A model generated the notes under the pieces. That model searched no databases, was not told the DNA's origin, and worked only from the letters and a program-made list of their open reading frames with translations. The position numbers were made by a program, and so were the translations under genes. A stretch of DNA of 64,000 nucleotides from Ruegeria sp. YS9 (GTDB lineage: Bacteria > Pseudomonadota > Alphaproteobacteria > Rhodobacterales > Rhodobacteraceae), in contig NZ_CP102409.1 in the NCBI RefSeq assembly GCF_024628725.1, positions 1,397,001 to 1,461,000 on the forward strand, read 5' to 3'. Below, piece by piece: positions 1 through 7,971 of this stretch. Every line of letters begins with the position of its first letter. Positions within the stretch are counted from its first letter, which is position 1.

Positions 1-1
1 C

Positions 2-226
2 GCGGATGACGCGATGCTGGCGGCGCTGAGAGATCAGGACAGGATCGCATTCACCTATACCGAGAACCCCAATGGCTCGGTCGGTGATATCGCGGGGATC
101 CTTTCCGAAAACCGTCGTGTTCTGGGTATGATGCCGCATCCCGAGCGCGCGGCCGATCAAGGGCATGGCGGCACCGACGGGGCGGCGCTGTTCCGCGCAT
201 TGTCAGGTGTGTTTGAAGCGGCGTGA
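2..226 (+). CDS. purQ: Phosphoribosylformylglycinamidine synthase subunit PurQ (3' end)
   Basis: Only the last 74 codons are present; the frame is open to the left edge, so the gene starts outside the window. The C-terminal segment reads GMMPHPERA followed by DGAALFRAL, the pattern of class I glutamine amidotransferases, in which the His and Glu of HPE belong to the Cys-His-Glu triad. In PurQ this domain supplies ammonia to PurL for the FGAR to FGAM step of purine synthesis. The nucleophilic Cys cannot be seen. Another class I amidotransferase is possible, but the spacing of HPE from the C-terminus suits PurQ. Confidence 0.8.
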   Translation, partial: ADDAMLAALRDQDRIAFTYTENPNGSVGDIAGILSENRRVLGMMPHPERAADQGHGGTDGAALFRALSGVFEAA

Positions 227-262
227 CTTGAGGTCACGCGCGCCCGCGCGTAACGTCTGATC

Positions 263-2041
263 ATGAACTCGGACGTGCGATCAGGCTGGTCAAAGCTGCT
301 GAAACCGTTTCGCGGCGCCCCGTTGGGGTGGCGGCTGCGGCTGGCTGTTCTTGTTTTGATGGTGGCAACAATCGCAACGGTTTGGACCACCAACCGCTTG
401 TTGACTGACAGGTTCACCGAATCCACCCGCAACCGGGCCGAGCTGCGCCTTGCGCTGTATTCCGGCAATTTGCTGAGCGAACTGCGCCGCAACTCGATCG
501 TGCCCCAGTTGCTGGCGCGGGACCCGACCCTGATTTCGGCACTGCAATCCAGGGACTATTCGCTGTCGACGCAGCGTTTGATTTCGTTCGTAGAGGAAAT
601 CGGTGCGGCGTCGTTGATGCTGTTGGATGGAGACGGGCGAACGGTTGCGGCGACGGACCGGAACAGGCTGGGTGAGGCGCACCGGAATATTCCTTATTTT
701 GTGGACGCGATCCGGTCAAATGCGACGATCTTTTCCGTTATTCCCAAGGAATCCGGCGGATACAGCTTTGTCTATTCCCGCCGGCTTGAAAACAGCGCGG
801 AAATACTTGGCGTGATCGTTGTCGAAGTTGATCTGCAAAAGTTTGAACAGGCATGGGCCGGTATTTCGGATGCGGTGATGGTCACTGACAGCACCGGAAC
901 CATCATTCTGTCCACCGAACCGCGCTGGCGGGGTCTGGATGAGGGGGCGGCCCTGCTGCGTCAACCGCCGCAAGGGGCGATCCAGCGGGCCATTCGCGCA
1001 ACGACCGACTGGACCGCTTTGCCGCCTGACGCCTACCTTCAAGGCGAGGCGGTAATGCGTCTGGAAACCCGCATCCCGTTCCGCGGCTGGCAAATGACAT
1101 CATTCACGACCTATGCCTCGATCCGCGAGAAAGTGAACAGCGTTCTGGCGCTCGAGATCATGGGCTTTGCGATTCTTCTGGCGCTGGCGTTCTACGCGCT
1201 GAGCCGACGCGCGACGTTGCGCATGACCCTGTTTCAGCGCGAGTCGGCAGAGCTTCGCGCATTGAACGCCAGGCTACAGCGGGAAATCGCTGAGCGCGAA
1301 CGGGTTGAAAAGACGTTGGATTTGGCCGAACAGACCCTTGCCCAAAGCTCGAAACTTGCTGCTCTGGGTGAGATGTCAGCGGCCGTCAGTCACGAGCTGA
1401 ATCAACCGCTGGCTGCAATGAAAACCTATCTGGCCGGTGCCCGTCTGCTGTTGCGTCGAAACCGGCCGGAAGAAGCGTTGGCAAGTTTTGGGCGCATCGA
1501 TGGCCTGATTGAACGGATGGGGGCGATTACGCGGCAGCTCAAATCTTACGCCCGCAAGGGGGCGGATGCGTTTTCACCTGTAAATCTTGGCGAAGCGCTG
1601 GCCTCGGCCTTGTCGATGATGGAACCGCAGCTGCGCCAGCGCCATGTGAAGATCACCCAGATCCTGCCGGAAGAACCGGTGGTGGTGATGGGGGACCGGA
1701 TGCGGATCGAGCAGGTGATGGTCAACCTCTTGCGCAATGCGCTGGACGCCACCAAATCAGTGGCAGAGCCGGATGTGGAAATCATCCTGGCGGCGGGTGA
1801 CACGGCTGTGCTGACCGTGCGCGACAACGGGCATGGGATCGAAGATATCGAGAACCTGTTCGAACCGTTCTATACCACCAAACAACCCGGAGATGGAGTT
1901 GGGCTGGGGCTTGCCATCTCGTCGGGGATCGTGAACGACCATGGGGGACGGCTGACTGCGCGCAACGGCCAATACGGCGGTGCGGTGTTTGAAATGCAGT
2001 TGCCAGCACTGGGAAGCGACGGCCTCGAGGCCGCGGAATAA
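263..2041 (+). CDS. dctB: DctB-type membrane sensor histidine kinase
   Basis: A 592-aa sensor kinase. One membrane segment at about residues 24-42 and a second at about 293-313 enclose a periplasmic sensor region of about 250 residues, the layout of DctB double-PDC sensors for C4-dicarboxylates. A coiled coil (about 318-360) leads to the H-box SHELNQP with the phospho-accepting His near residue 377. The N-box NLLRNALDA and the G boxes DNGHGI and GVGLGLAIS complete the ATPase domain. The stop codon is 6-12 bases from the response-regulator start, so the two genes are one operon. No dicarboxylate transporter lies in the window, so the ligand is inferred from family resemblance only. No strong ribosome binding site precedes the chosen ATG. 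Confidence 0.8.
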   Translation: MNSDVRSGWSKLLKPFRGAPLGWRLRLAVLVLMVATIATVWTTNRLLTDRFTESTRNRAELRLALYSGNLLSELRRNSIVPQLLARDPTLISALQSRDYSLSTQRLISFVEEIGAASLMLLDGDGRTVAATDRNRLGEAHRNIPYFVDAIRSNATIFSVIPKESGGYSFVYSRRLENSAEILGVIVVEVDLQKFEQAWAGISDAVMVTDSTGTIILSTEPRWRGLDEGAALLRQPPQGAIQRAIRATTDWTALPPDAYLQGEAVMRLETRIPFRGWQMTSFTTYASIREKVNSVLALEIMGFAILLALAFYALSRRATLRMTLFQRESAELRALNARLQREIAERERVEKTLDLAEQTLAQSSKLAALGEMSAAVSHELNQPLAAMKTYLAGARLLLRRNRPEEALASFGRIDGLIERMGAITRQLKSYARKGADAFSPVNLGEALASALSMMEPQLRQRHVKITQILPEEPVVVMGDRMRIEQVMVNLLRNALDATKSVAEPDVEIILAAGDTAVLTVRDNGHGIEDIENLFEPFYTTKQPGDGVGLGLAISSGIVNDHGGRLTARNGQYGGAVFEMQLPALGSDGLEAAE

Positions 2042-2053
2042 CGAGGAATGACT

Positions 2054-3388
2054 ATGGCACAGGCCATGAAAATTGCCATTGTGGATGACGAACAAGACAT
2101 GCGCCAATCGATCAGCCAATGGCTTGCTTTGTCCGGATATGACACGGAAACCTTTGCCAGCGCGGAAGACGCGCTCAAGGTTCTGGGGCCGGATTATCCG
2201 GGGATCGTGATCTCGGACATCAAGATGCCGGGTATGGATGGCATTCAGCTTCTGAAAAAGCTGATGGGTGCCGACAGCACCCTGCCGGTGATCATGATCA
2301 CCGGTCACGGCGATGTTCCGATGGCGGTCGAGGCGATGCGGGTTGGCGCGTTTGATTTCCTTGAAAAACCGTTCAATCCAGACCGTATGTCCGAGCTGGC
2401 CAAACGCGCCAGCAATGCGCGCCGACTGACACTGGACAACCGTGCGCTGCGGCGCGAGCTGTCCGGTGGCACGCAGATCATGAACAAGCTGATCGGTGCC
2501 AGCCCGGTCATGGAGCGGCTGCGCGAGGATATTCTGGATCTCGGCCAGGCCGACGGCCATGTGTTGATCGACGGTGAAACCGGTACCGGGAAAACGCTTG
2601 TGGCTCACGCGCTTCATGCCGTTGGCAGCCGTGCAGGCAAGAAATTTGTCCTGGTGTCCTGCGCCGCGCTTGAAGAAGATGCACTGGCCAAGCGTCTCTT
2701 TGGCCCCATGATGCCCGAGGATGCGCAACTGCCTGCCATCGAAGAGGCGCGGGGTGGAACGCTGGTTCTGGAAGATGTGGAAGCGTTGAGCGATACGTTG
2801 CAGGCCAAGCTGCTGAGCGTGATGAACGAGCAGGGCACACCTGCCGAGACCCGGATCGTTGCCATCTCGAACTTGCAGGAGGCGGGCAAGACATCGGAAG
2901 ACGTGCTGCGCCCGGACCTGTTCTATCGTCTGGCCGCGCTGCGCATCACCATGCCGCCACTGCGGCAGCGGGGCGAAGATATCCTGACCCTGTTTACGCG
3001 GCTGAGCGAGCAGTTTGCCGAGGAATACGGTTGCGATGCACCCCAGGTGAGCGCGCAGGAGGCTGCGCAACTGTTGCAGGCCCCTTGGCCCGGCAATGTG
3101 CGTCAGTTGATCAACATTGCCGAACGGGCGGTGCTTCAGTCGCGCCGTGGCTCGGGCACCATCGCGTCTCTGTTGATGTCCGATCACGAAGAGATGCAGC
3201 CTGTGATGACGACCGAGGGCAAGCCGTTGAAGGAATATGTCGAAGCGTTCGAGCGAATGCTGATCGACAACACGATGCGCAGGCACAAAGGCTCGATTGC
3301 GTCCGTCATGGACGAGCTTTGCCTTCCTCGCCGGACGCTGAACGAGAAGATGGCCAAATACGGCCTTCAGCGGTCGGACTATCTGTAA
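2054..3388 (+). CDS. dctD: DctD/NtrC-family response regulator without a GAFTGA motif
   Basis: A 444-aa regulator with three parts: a receiver domain (phospho-accepting Asp about residue 55 in SDIKMPG), an AAA+ domain with Walker A GETGTGKT (about 174) and sensor segment PWPGNVRQL, and a Fis-type helix-turn-helix in the last 40 residues. Two features are unusual. The GAFTGA loop that contacts sigma-54 is missing: LFGPMMPEDAQLPAIEEA stands where LFGxxxGAFTGA and about 15 more residues are expected. The Walker B segment is VLEDVE instead of the usual FLDEI. NtrC of Rhodobacter capsulatus also lacks GAFTGA and works with the housekeeping polymerase, so this protein may too. ATG 2054 is preferred over ATG 2048 because GAGG then sits 7-8 bases upstream. 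Confidence 0.8.
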   Translation: MAQAMKIAIVDDEQDMRQSISQWLALSGYDTETFASAEDALKVLGPDYPGIVISDIKMPGMDGIQLLKKLMGADSTLPVIMITGHGDVPMAVEAMRVGAFDFLEKPFNPDRMSELAKRASNARRLTLDNRALRRELSGGTQIMNKLIGASPVMERLREDILDLGQADGHVLIDGETGTGKTLVAHALHAVGSRAGKKFVLVSCAALEEDALAKRLFGPMMPEDAQLPAIEEARGGTLVLEDVEALSDTLQAKLLSVMNEQGTPAETRIVAISNLQEAGKTSEDVLRPDLFYRLAALRITMPPLRQRGEDILTLFTRLSEQFAEEYGCDAPQVSAQEAAQLLQAPWPGNVRQLINIAERAVLQSRRGSGTIASLLMSDHEEMQPVMTTEGKPLKEYVEAFERMLIDNTMRRHKGSIASVMDELCLPRRTLNEKMAKYGLQRSDYL

Positions 3389-3400
3389 GCGATGCGATTT

Positions 3401-3415
3401 GGGGGCTCTGCCCCC
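3401..3415 (+). terminator. GC hairpin after dctD
   Basis: GGGGGC, loop TCT, GCCCCC, 12 bases after the dctD stop codon. The stem is perfect but no T-tract follows, so intrinsic termination would be weak. It directly precedes the repeat at 3434 and may belong to the same dispersed element. Confidence 0.35.
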
Positions 3416-3433
3416 GTCGCCTGTGGCGCCTCC

Positions 3434-3459
3434 TCCGGGATATTTTGGGCCAGATGAAG
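3434..3459 (+). repeat. Dispersed Rhodobacteraceae intergenic motif, copy 1
   Basis: The core CGGGATATTTTGGGCCAG recurs in nearly the same form (CGGGATATTTTGAACCAG) at 25647-25664. Both copies lie shortly downstream of a stop codon. I recall this motif as frequent after genes in Roseobacter-group genomes; its function is not known to me. Confidence 0.5.
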
Positions 3460-3896
3460 GGGGCTGCACCGTTGGTTTGGGGGCGGAATGCAGTTTGCCC
3501 ATTGTCTTTTCCACAGGGTTGCTTTTATTGTGGCGGAACGGGCCGGGCGAATTTGACGCCTGCAAGTCCCGAATCTTTGAGTTTCGCTGCTGATCCGTTG
3601 GTGAGGGTCAAGACCTCGCGGTTCAGCAGACCGATTATGCCCCTGAAGGGGCAGTGGAGTACCTGAGCCCGGGATCCCCGGGCGAAAGGAATAAATGGGC
3701 AGGCAGCATTCAGACGCACCTGTCGGAGAAGAACCGCGATGACGCGCGCGCAACGATTGAGAGAACGGGCAGGGGGCCACAGCGCCAGACCCTGCCGCGC
3801 GCCGTCTGATATCGCCCTGACAAGACACCTCCCCAAAAGCGCCTGTCCGCCTGGACAGGTCAGGACAACGCGTTTGGCGCGGTGCACCAAGGACAA

Positions 3897-6767
3897 ATGG
3901 CTAAGAAAATGCTTATCGATGCCACCCACGCGGAGGAAACCCGCGTCGTGGTGGTTGACGGAAACAAGGTCGAGGAGTTCGATTTTGAATCCGAAAACAA
4001 ACGCCAGCTTGCCGGCAACATCTATCTTGCAAAAGTAACTCGGGTTGAGCCATCGCTTCAGGCGGCCTTTGTGGACTATGGCGGGAACCGGCATGGTTTC
4101 CTGGCATTCTCGGAAATCCATCCGGACTATTACCAGATCCCCGTCGCCGACCGTGAGGCGCTGATGGAGGAAGAGCGCGCCTATGCCGAGGCAATGAAGG
4201 CGCGCGATGAGGCAGAAGAGGCCAAATCCAAGAAGCGGCGGTCTCGGTCTCGCTCGAAGGCTGCTGACGTGAAATCGGATGATCCGGTTGAAACGATGGA
4301 GGTTTCGACCGAACCAACCGGCATGGAAACCATCGATCTGGACGAGGGTGAAGAAGCAGGTGTTGAGGTTCCGGAAGGAACGTCGCCGATGGAAGTCGTC
4401 GCTGAAACTCCGGTAGAGGAGCCAGTTGACGATGACGTGCCGGCCACTGATGACGCAACCGAAACCGCATCGGATGAGGCTGCGTTAGACGACGTAGCCG
4501 AGGAAGCCGCTGAACAGGCTGTCGAGGCGTCGGACGACGACGCGGAGGACCAGGCCGAAGAGGCAGTGGAAGCCGGTGAAGAGGTTCAATCGGAAGGGGA
4601 AGAAGCCCAATCCGAGCCCGAGCAAACAGAAGAACTTGTTGAAGCTGCGGATGATGAACTGGACGCGGATGAGGACGGCAGCGACAGCCAAAGCACGGAC
4701 GCTGCATCAAAAGACGCATCGATTGAATCGGTTGCCGATGAGGATGACAGCGAAGACATTCGGCCGCCACGCAAACCGCGTCCGCGTCGTTACAAGATAC
4801 AGGAAGTCATCAAAGTGCGTCAGGTTCTGCTGGTGCAGGTTGTCAAGGAAGAGCGCGGAAACAAGGGTGCTGCGCTGACGACCTATCTTTCGTTGGCAGG
4901 ACGGTATTGTGTTTTGATGCCCAATACCGCACGTGGCGGTGGCATCAGCCGCAAGATTACCAATGCGGCGGACCGGAAAAAACTGAAAGAGATCGCAACG
5001 GATATCGATGTGCCGACCGGGGCGGGTTTGATCATTCGAACCGCCGGGGCCAAGCGAACCAAGTCCGAGATAAAGCGCGACTATGAATACCTTCAGCGCT
5101 TGTGGGAACAGATCCGGGCGCTGACACTGGAATCCATCGCGCCGGCAAAGATTTATGAAGAAGGCGATCTGATCAAACGGTCGATCCGAGATCTTTACAA
5201 CCGCGATATCGACGAAGTCTTGGTCGAAGGCGAGGGCGGGTACCGCATCGCCAAGGATTTCATGAAGATGATCATGCCGTCTCACGCCAAGAACGTGAAA
5301 CGGTATGAAGATGCGCTGCCACTGTTCGCGCGCTATCAGGTGGAAAGCTATCTGGCGGGGATGTTCAACCCGACCGTACAGTTGAAATCCGGTGGTTATA
5401 TCGTGATCGGCGTGACGGAAGCGCTGGTGGCGATCGACGTGAACTCGGGCCGTGCCACCAAGGAAGGGTCGATCGAGGAAACCGCACTCAAGACCAACCT
5501 TGAGGCCGCTGAAGAGGTTGCACGCCAGTTGCGTCTGCGCGATCTGGCCGGTCTTATCGTGATCGATTTCATCGATATGGATGAGCGCAAGAATAATGCG
5601 GCCGTTGAAAAGCGCATGAAAGAGCGGTTGAAAACCGACCGTGCGCGAATCCAGGTGGGGCGTATTTCGGGCTTTGGCTTGATGGAAATGAGCCGTCAGC
5701 GTCTGCGCCCCGGCATGATCGAGGCAACGACACAGCCGTGTCCGGCCTGTCACGGCACCGGCCTGATCCGCTCGGACGACAACATGGCCTTGTCGATCCT
5801 GCGTCAGATCGAAGAGGAAGGTACCCGTCGCCGTTCGCGCGAAGTTTTGGTGCGCTGCCCTGTCAGCATCGCCAACTTCCTGATGAACCAGAAACGAGAA
5901 CATATTGCGCAGATCGAAGCGCGGTATGGGCTTTCGGTGAGGATTGAAGGGGATATCCATTTGGTCAGCCCGGACTTCTCGATGGAGAAGTTCAAGACGG
6001 CCAGCCGGATCGTTCCCGAGGCCACGGCGCCCGTTGTTTCTGTTGATGCGTCACTGATGGATCTTGTCGATTCATCGGACGCGGAAGAGGCCGAAGAGGA
6101 AACCGTTCAGACCGAAGAAGAGGCAAAGCCCAAGCGCAAGCGCCGCCGTCGTCGCCGCAAGAAAGGCTCGGGCAATGGCGATGCGCCCGAGCAGATCGCT
6201 GAAGAGGGTGAAGCGCCCGCACAAGAAGACGCAGAGAGCGATACGCCTGTCGTTGAAAATGCTGAACCGGCTGAAGCTGAGGCTTCGGAGGAAGAAAAAC
6301 CGGCCAAGCCCAAGCGCAAACGCGCCCCGCGTCGTCGCAAGAAAGACGCGGTTGCCGAAGAAGTTGCGGAACAGTCTGAAGAACCAGCCGTCACGACGGC
6401 GGACGCCGTGACCGAAGAACCGGCAGCCGAGGAAGCCGGTGAGTTCATCGAGGGCGAAAGTGCCGAGGACGTGGCGGAGCAGGTCGAGGTGGCCGCCGAA
6501 CCAGCCGAAGTACAGGCTGATGCTCCGCTGCCGGCAGAGCAACCTGCAAACGGTGTGGATGCGGCGCCAGCGGTTGAAGAAGCGGATGAGGCGGAAAAGC
6601 CGTCCGCGGAAGCTGTAGAAGCCTCTGAAATCACGGAAACCGACGATCCTGCCGAAGACGGGACAGCAGAAGCAACGCCCGAGCCAGTGCTTGAAGGCGT
6701 AGCGGAAGAGCCTGAGCCTGTACCGGCCAAGCCCAAACGACGCGGTTGGTGGTCGCTGGGAAGCTAA
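3897..6767 (+). CDS. rne: Ribonuclease E
   Basis: A 956-aa endoribonuclease that initiates decay and processing of mRNA, rRNA and tRNA precursors and scaffolds the degradosome. The S1 domain starts at about residue 37 and is interrupted by a strongly acidic, low-complexity insert (about 88-290) before resuming at KIQEVIKVRQVLLVQV. The catalytic DNase I-like domain carries the metal-binding aspartates in AIDVNSG (about 514) and VIDFIDMD (about 557), and the zinc-link CPACHGTG (about 615). The C-terminal 260 residues alternate acidic stretches with two arginine-rich blocks (KRKRRRRRRKK and KRKRAPRRRKK), which are probable RNA- or protein-binding sites. ATG 3897 follows AAGGA; a GTG 15 bases upstream is less likely. 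Confidence 0.95.
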   Translation: MAKKMLIDATHAEETRVVVVDGNKVEEFDFESENKRQLAGNIYLAKVTRVEPSLQAAFVDYGGNRHGFLAFSEIHPDYYQIPVADREALMEEERAYAEAMKARDEAEEAKSKKRRSRSRSKAADVKSDDPVETMEVSTEPTGMETIDLDEGEEAGVEVPEGTSPMEVVAETPVEEPVDDDVPATDDATETASDEAALDDVAEEAAEQAVEASDDDAEDQAEEAVEAGEEVQSEGEEAQSEPEQTEELVEAADDELDADEDGSDSQSTDAASKDASIESVADEDDSEDIRPPRKPRPRRYKIQEVIKVRQVLLVQVVKEERGNKGAALTTYLSLAGRYCVLMPNTARGGGISRKITNAADRKKLKEIATDIDVPTGAGLIIRTAGAKRTKSEIKRDYEYLQRLWEQIRALTLESIAPAKIYEEGDLIKRSIRDLYNRDIDEVLVEGEGGYRIAKDFMKMIMPSHAKNVKRYEDALPLFARYQVESYLAGMFNPTVQLKSGGYIVIGVTEALVAIDVNSGRATKEGSIEETALKTNLEAAEEVARQLRLRDLAGLIVIDFIDMDERKNNAAVEKRMKERLKTDRARIQVGRISGFGLMEMSRQRLRPGMIEATTQPCPACHGTGLIRSDDNMALSILRQIEEEGTRRRSREVLVRCPVSIANFLMNQKREHIAQIEARYGLSVRIEGDIHLVSPDFSMEKFKTASRIVPEATAPVVSVDASLMDLVDSSDAEEAEEETVQTEEEAKPKRKRRRRRRKKGSGNGDAPEQIAEEGEAPAQEDAESDTPVVENAEPAEAEASEEEKPAKPKRKRAPRRRKKDAVAEEVAEQSEEPAVTTADAVTEEPAAEEAGEFIEGESAEDVAEQVEVAAEPAEVQADAPLPAEQPANGVDAAPAVEEADEAEKPSAEAVEASEITETDDPAEDGTAEATPEPVLEGVAEEPEPVPAKPKRRGWWSLGS

Positions 6768-6770
6768 CGA

Positions 6771-6801
6771 AAAAGGCGGGCTGATTGGCCCGCCTTTTTT
6801 T
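6771..6801. terminator. Bidirectional terminator between rne and tusA
   Basis: A 7-bp GC stem GGCGGGC/GCCCGCC with a 6-base loop is flanked by A-rich sequence on the left and seven T on the right. It can therefore end transcription of rne and of the convergent tusA-like gene. Confidence 0.85.
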
Positions 6802-6816
6802 GACCTGAAACATAGG

Positions 6817-7050
6817 TCAGCTGGATTTTTGGATCAGATAGATCTGATGTGCGCCGTCAGTGTCCTGCGAAAGCAGTCTATGCCCAGCCTCGGCACAAAA
6901 ATGCGGAACATCCACGATGGCCGCAGGATCATCGGCCAGAACCCGCAGAACGGCACCCTCCGGCATGGATTTCAGTCGTTTGCGGGCTTTCAGGACGGGC
7001 AAGGGGCACAACAGGCCCAAGGCGTCCAGGGTATCTGAAATTTCTGACAT
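6817..7050 (-). CDS. tusA: TusA-family sulfur carrier protein
   Basis: A 77-aa protein with the SirA/TusA signature LGLLCPLPVLKARKRL near the N-terminus. The Cys at residue 15 is the persulfide-carrying residue. TusA relays sulfur in tRNA 2-thiouridine formation and other sulfur-transfer routes. An mnmA thiolase gene is in the window (39-40 kb), which fits but does not prove that partner. The frame extends farther upstream, but homology begins at MSEISDTLDALG, so this ATG is chosen; its ribosome binding site is poor. The gene converges on rne and shares its terminator. Confidence 0.85.
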   Translation of the reverse strand: MSEISDTLDALGLLCPLPVLKARKRLKSMPEGAVLRVLADDPAAIVDVPHFCAEAGHRLLSQDTDGAHQIYLIQKSS

Positions 7051-7156
7051 GATTTTCGGGATAGGGTGAAGTTGTAATATTGTCCAGATTCCGTGCACGA
7101 GGATGTGACCGTTTGGCCCCGTGACGGATCGCTCTTCATCACATATGTGCAGAAAC

Positions 7157-7909
7157 ATGTTCGGAATCGAAATCATAGACGCGGGACTTCTGCCCGCCAT
7201 GTTCGTCGCGCTACTGGGTGGCCTGATCAGCTTTCTGTCGCCTTGCGTATTGCCCATCGTACCGCCTTATCTGGCCTATATGAGCGGCGTTACCATACAT
7301 GAGATGCAGGACGAGGCCCGCGCGCGGCGCAAGGCGACCATGTCGGCGCTGTTCTTTGTCATGGGCCTGTCGACCGTCTTTCTGCTGCTTGGCTTTACCG
7401 CATCGGCCTTTGGTGCGTTTGTGCTGCAAAATCAGGTGCTGTTCGCCAAGCTGTCCGGTGCCGTCGTCATCGTCTTTGGCCTTCACTTTCTGAATGTCTT
7501 CCGGATTCCTTTTCTGGATCGCGAAGCACGGATTGAAACCGGCGATTCCGGTGGTTCGGTCTTTGGTGCCTATATCCTTGGCCTTGCTTTTGCATTCGGC
7601 TGGACCCCGTGCATTGGGCCACAACTGGGGGCGATCCTGTCATTGGCGGCGAACGAAGCGTCGGTCGCGCGTGGTACGTTTCTGCTGGGTGTTTACGCTG
7701 CGGGCTTGGGTATTCCGTTCTTGTTGGCAGCCATGTTCCTGAATCGCTCGATGACCGTGATGAACCGGATCAAACCGTATATGGGCACGATCGAGAAGGT
7801 CATGGGCGGCCTGCTGTTGTTTGTGGGCATCATGCTGATAACCGGGCTTTTCACCCGCTTCAGCTGGTGGTTGCTGGAGACTTTTCCGGCGCTGGCAAAC
7901 TTCGGGTGA
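7157..7909 (+). CDS. ccdA: Cytochrome c biogenesis protein CcdA
   Basis: A 250-aa integral membrane protein of the CcdA/DsbD family. It moves reducing equivalents from cytoplasmic thioredoxin to periplasmic apocytochrome c or CcmG partners. Six hydrophobic segments are visible. The two redox cysteines sit in FLSPCVLPIVPPYL in the first segment and FGWTPCIGPQLG in the fourth, both with the family prolines. The start at ATG 7157 (MFGIEIIDAG) is chosen by homology; in-frame ATGs at 7145 and 7121 are possible. No other ccm genes are adjacent. Confidence 0.9.
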   Translation: MFGIEIIDAGLLPAMFVALLGGLISFLSPCVLPIVPPYLAYMSGVTIHEMQDEARARRKATMSALFFVMGLSTVFLLLGFTASAFGAFVLQNQVLFAKLSGAVVIVFGLHFLNVFRIPFLDREARIETGDSGGSVFGAYILGLAFAFGWTPCIGPQLGAILSLAANEASVARGTFLLGVYAAGLGIPFLLAAMFLNRSMTVMNRIKPYMGTIEKVMGGLLLFVGIMLITGLFTRFSWWLLETFPALANFG

Positions 7910-7971
7910 TCAACTGACGCACTTACCTTGACCTCAAGCCTGCGTTAACCTGCGCATCAGAAGGTAAGGGC

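Larger units (their letters stand above)
3389..3896 (+). other. Long intergenic region and probable rne 5' leader
   Basis: About 500 bases with no convincing full-size gene. It holds a GC hairpin (3401-3415), a Roseobacter-type repeat (3434-3459), a perfect 7-bp stem GCCCGGG/CCCGGGC (3667-3683), then AAAGGA and a 15-codon reading frame 3695-3742, and a perfect 7-bp hairpin CCTGTCC/GGACAGG (3842-3859) about 40 bases before the rne start. RNase E genes are known to control their own mRNA decay through structured leaders. That this leader does so is inference. Confidence 0.5.

Noticed and set aside
236..251. ACGCGCG/CGCGCGT palindrome after purQ
   Set aside because: Simple CG alternation with a two-base loop and no T-tract; not convincing as a terminator.
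1757..3565. Long open frame on the minus strand opposite dctB/dctD
   Set aside because: It is antisense to two genes with clear domains; its translation is rich in His, Gln and Arg as expected of a shadow of high-GC codons and shows no domain.
3739..4038. 99-codon frame overlapping the rne start
   Set aside because: Overlaps 140 bases of rne out of frame, Arg/Pro/Ser-rich, no ribosome binding site.
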